DNA of 64,000 bases from Parasponia andersonii (taxonomy: Eukaryota; Streptophyta; Magnoliopsida; Rosales; Cannabaceae). This document shows positions 60,701-64,000 of this stretch, one piece after another. The DNA lies in contig JXTB01000261.1 of NCBI GenBank assembly GCA_002914805.1, positions 77,411 through 141,410 on the forward strand, in the 5' to 3' direction. Under the pieces are notes generated by a model that was not told where the DNA came from, searched no databases, and worked only from the letters and a program-made list of their open reading frames with translations. Numbering within the stretch: the stretch's first letter is position 1; every line of letters starts with the position of its first letter. A program made the translations under genes and the position numbers.

Positions 60701-62250
60701 TGGCGGGTCGCGTGGCTCGCCGAATGATTGGATTTCCACTAGGAAGTCTACCATGACTTGCCCTTTCTTTACCACTCGAGGCCGATACTCGATGTCATAT
60801 ATCCTTATCTCGATGGCTCATTTGGTCAGTCGTCCCAATAGGTCTAGTTTGGCCAGGATTTGTCGGATGGGAAAGTCTGTATACACTGTAATCGAGTGTG
60901 CCTCGAAGTACTACCTTAGTTTCTTCTTAGCGTTGACCAGAGCGAGAACAAGTTTCTCTACCATACTATATCGCATCTCGGTGTCCAGGAGCATGCAGCT
61001 TGCGTAGAATACCGGCTTCTGCTTACTGTCCTCCTCGACAATAATATGGCGCTGATCGCTACTTCAGATACTGCCAAATAAGCATATAGGCGCTGCTCCT
61101 CTGCTGGGGAAGCCAGGATAGGTGGGTGACTTAAATACAGTTTGATCTCTATCAGTACCTTGTTCTGCTCCTCCCCACAGACGATTATGGAGCTTTTCCT
61201 TATGCATTGGAAGAAAGACTTACATCGGTCAGACATTTTGGAGATAAACCGGCTAAGTGCGGCTATCTTCCCAGTTAGACGCTGGACCTCCCGAATAGTT
61301 GAGGGTCTTTGTACATCTACGATTAAGGATAACTGGGTCGGGTTGGCCTCAATGCCCTTTCTGCTCATGATGTGTCCCAGGAACTGGTCGGAGGCCACCC
61401 CAAACACACATTTCTTAGGGTTCAGACACATCGGTAGTGCCTTAGAATCTGAAAACATTCATCCAGATGCCCTAGATAGTTCGAAGCTTCTTTGCTCTTT
61501 ACGACCATGTCGTCGATGTAAACCTCTATCGTCTTCCCCAGCAGTTCGGCGAACATTTTGTTCATGAGCCTCTAGTAGGTCACCCCCGTATTCTTCAAGC
61601 CGAAAGGCATGCATTTGTAACAGTACAGACCTCGTTCCGTAATGAATGCTGTGTGGATCTGGTCTCCCTCATATAGAGAGATCTGGTTGTATCTAGACTA
61701 TGTATCTAGAAAACTCATCTTGTCGAATCCCACCATCGCATCGACCATTTGATCGATCTTCGGTAGAGGAAAACTGTCTTTCGATCAGGTCTTCTTCAGA
61801 TTGGTGAAATCTATGCAGGTCCGGTCATCGTTATTTTTCTTCTTTACCACCATTGGATTGGAGACCTAGCATAGGTATACACACTCTATGATTAGGCTAT
61901 TTTCCAGTAGTATCTCGACCTCCTTGTTGATCGTCCTGTTTTTCTCTGACGCGAACCTTCAGGGCTTCTGTCTGACTGGAGGAAAGTTGGGGTTTGTGTT
62001 GAGTCGATGGCAGGCGTGCGCGGGGTCTATTCTGGACATGTCATCGTGGGACCACACGAAGACGTCTTTGTTCCACCTAAGGAATTCTAACAGCTCACTC
62101 TTTTCCTCTTCGGGCAGCAAGGCCCCAATCAAGACTACTTTCCCCAGTTCTACTTCTTTCAAAGGGACCGCCACCAGTTCCTCAATTGTGGTTTCTGGCC
62201 CGTCAGACTCCTCTTCGATCCGCTTCATGTATACTGGTAGGCGGTCCTTT
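60701..62250 (-). pseudogene. Gypsy reverse transcriptase region, broken
   Basis: The N-terminal part (61959-62228) reads FLRWNKDVFVWSHDDM and ACHRLNTNPNFPPVRQK. The palm is in scattered frames: ERGLYCYKCMPFGLKN near 61590-61650 and the catalytic YIDDM at 61506-61520. The thumb/connection frame (60958-61458) has LNPKKCVFGV, FLGHIMSRKGI and VQRLTGKIAALSRF. Frameshifts separate these parts, and TAG codons interrupt the palm near 61605 and 61700. The active-site aspartates survive. Confidence 0.9.
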
Positions 62251-62353
62251 GATTACTATCTATCCCCCGTCGAGACATTCGCGCTTGTATTGGTTCCCCT
62301 CAAGGTGGTCGAAAAACATTTCCTTGCAAAAGCCTGGTCTCCTTTAATGTCTA

Positions 62354-62740
62354 TCATGTACCATCCTTCGATTGACATCTTAGGACCTGGTAGAGGGTGG
62401 AGGTGACCCCATGCATGGCGTGGATCCACCCTCTCCCTATGATGATGTTAAAAGAGGACTGATAATCGATGACGACGAAATCTACGTCTAGGCACCTCTC
62501 TGTAGCACAGACCTTCAGCGTCATGACACCCGAGGGGTTGACCTTCATGCTGTTGAAGGCAAACAGTGGCTGACAGGTCCATCTGAGCGTGCTCTGATTC
62601 AGGCCCATGTTCTCGAAAGTGCTGAAGAACAGGACGTCAACGCTACTTCCACCGTCAACCAGGACCCTTCCCATTATCGCCAAGTCGATCTGTAGCTTGA
62701 TCACCAGGGGGTCATCATGAGGTAGGCGCACCGTGGCCAA
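62354..62740 (-). pseudogene. Gypsy aspartic protease region
   Basis: The frame reads LPHDDPLVIKLQI, then VLVDGGSSVDVLF (the active-site loop, with GG where DTG or DNG is usual), and FNIIIGRGWIHAMHGVTSTL, the flap and C-terminal signature of Tat-type proteases. It is uninterrupted here but is bounded by stops. Confidence 0.85.
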
Positions 62741-63018
62741 ATCCTGCTCGGTGAAGGCGATGGGGGTGGCTGAGGCGTAGCTCTATCCCGTCATCAAGTG
62801 ATTCACAGAATGCCCTAGGCCCCTTAGGCACTTCACCTTCTTTCGGTTCTATTCTGGTGCTTTTCCTTCTCTTCCTGACTCTGGGTCGGCTCTGGTCTAC
62901 CTATAATCGTGGGCACTATCCTCTGAGCCTGCTCTCCTGACTCGGAGGCTTGAGCCTACTTTCTTTTTTCCAGTCCGCTAGCGTCCCCCTTGGACTAGTT
63001 TCCGCCCGTCTTCACATA
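62741..63018 (-). other. Gag-protease linker of the gypsy element
   Basis: No conserved domain is visible and stops occur in all minus frames. It separates the gag C-terminus from the protease. Confidence 0.5.
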
Positions 63019-63990
63019 CTACTTCAACTTACTGGCTTGGATCGCCATCATAACTTGCGCGTAAAGGCTACGACAGTGGATGATATCATGCTCGTGATCT
63101 TTGTGGAATTGATAGTACCTGCTTTTGTTCTTTATGTGGTCAGGAACGCCGGACTTGGGGGGATCTTTGAAAATGCCCCTGTCTCTATTCTGGAGGTAGA
63201 TCACATCGATCGGCGTGTTAAGCTCGTACTTCGGTAGAGGGTCCTTATACGTTTTCCTCCTCTTGCTGCTTTCTTGGCCGGAATGGTTTGGAGCTCCCTG
63301 CTTCGGAGTTGGCTCCTGGGCCGGCGCAGGCTTCTTTACTCCTTGCATGGCCAGGGTTTATGCCGGCATTGTTATTATCACCATGAAGGCTTTGGGCACT
63401 TTCTGGTGGCTCTATAGCACCCTTAATACCCCTTCTGATTTTGCCTGAATGTCGGTCATGTCATATGATAAATTCAAGAGCAGATGGTCCGATAGCATCG
63501 ATCCTAGCTGTATGCCCCTAATGAATGAGCTCAGAGCTTAGACTGAATCGGCATTGTGTACTAAGAATATCACCTCCAGGAAACATGACAAATATTCCCT
63601 TAGAGACTCATTTGCAGATTACTCCAATCGGTCTAGGTCTCGTATGATTTTCTACTGCCTCCAGACGCTCGCGTATTGTTTTAAGAAAAGTTTGCAAAAA
63701 TCTTCAAACCTATTTATAGACTTCTCCAAGAGTTGCCTGAACCATAATAGGGCTAGCCCCGCCAGGGTGGTGGAGAAGACTTTGCAGGTCGCGGCTTCAT
63801 CCCTAGTTTCCAGGGCCATCTTCTGCTGGAAATGGTATATGTAATTGAAGGGGTCGATCTTTCCCTTGAACGGTCTGAAAGTCAGGGTCGTGAAGTCCTT
63901 TGGTTTAGGCTCTAGCTGGATCTAATCAGCGAAGACTGTTTAGTTGATCCTACGCACGGTCTGTTCTACCAAATTGTCGGGGGTACAACT
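63019..63990 (-). pseudogene. Gypsy gag region, broken
   Basis: The retrotransposon-gag domain lies at about 63430-63940, with FKGKIDPFNYIYHFQQKMA, AGLALLWFRQL and NESLREYLSCF, interrupted by in-frame stops (for example near 63640, 63615 and 63538). The C-terminal part (63019-63348) has a Pro/Lys-rich linker and SRYYQFHKDHEHDIIHC, the position of the CxFHxxxxH...C motif of Tat-type gag, with the first cysteine replaced. The gag start and the 5' LTR are beyond the window. Confidence 0.85.
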
Positions 63991-64000
63991 GTGATGGGCC

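Larger units (their letters stand above)
52844..64000 (-). mobile_element. Ty3/gypsy retrotransposon, Tat-like, partial at window edge
   Basis: Read on the minus strand from 64000 downward: gag, protease, RT, RNase H, integrase, a long 3' untranslated region with tandem repeats, an antisense ORF, polypurine tract and 3' LTR. The RT-RNase H-integrase order is gypsy-type. An extra antisense ORF and tandem repeats between integrase and 3' LTR are known traits of the plant Tat lineage, hence the assignment. The 5' LTR lies outside the window. Coding parts carry many stops and frameshifts, so this copy is not autonomous. Confidence 0.85.

Overview
The window is nuclear DNA of a flowering plant, most likely a dicot. 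Genes are split by many AT-rich GT-AG introns, intergenic DNA is AT-rich with poly-A/T runs and microsatellites, and LTR retrotransposons and MITE-like elements fill the gaps. The species cannot be told from the sequence. One undetermined base sits at 18760. Nothing here looks bacterial, organellar or like a CRISPR system.

Layout, left to right. (1) 1-6463: AT-rich DNA holding a complete but dead Ty1/copia element at 1162-6266, with 165-bp LTRs, an AATAT target-site duplication, primer-binding site and polypurine tract, and a gag-pol reading frame broken by 13 stops and one frameshift. (2) 6464-8768: probable solo LTR or similar non-coding element. (3) 10700-14134, plus strand: an intron-retaining decayed copy of LKR/SDH, the bifunctional lysine-degradation enzyme. 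(4) 14978-17648, minus: a six-exon HAD-superfamily phosphatase of the NT5C type. (5) 17650-23230: gene-free, with a TCAAGTA-rich repeat patch and a MITE. (6) 23233-25605, minus: a two-exon GPI-anchored GH17 beta-1,3-glucanase with an X8/CBM43 domain. (7) 26592-39320, minus: a complete 33-exon ARF guanine-nucleotide exchange factor of the BIG5 (MIN7/BEN1) type; its inferred CDS is 5,352 nt and keeps phase across every junction. (8) 43035-43664, minus: an intronless RING-H2 E3 ligase. (9) 45569-49460, minus: a ten-exon FYVE zinc finger plus ankyrin-repeat protein. (10) 49461-52843: gene-free, with a duplicated segment and a foldback element. (11) 52844-64000: a Ty3/gypsy element of Tat-like organisation lying on the minus strand and cut off by the window edge, with one LTR, tandem-repeat arrays in its 3' untranslated region, a degenerate gag-pol, and an extra ORF in antisense (plus strand) that has its own TATA box, splice sites and poly(A) signal.

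The intact host genes are all on the minus strand. Two relate to membrane traffic: BIG5 activates ARF GTPases at the trans-Golgi/early endosome, and FYVE domains usually bind PI3P on endosomes. The GPI-anchored glucanase is itself secretory cargo for the cell wall. They are separate plant transcription units, so any link is only thematic. The most unusual part is the gypsy element at the right, where an antisense spliced ORF and a satellite-like 112-bp array lie between integrase and LTR.
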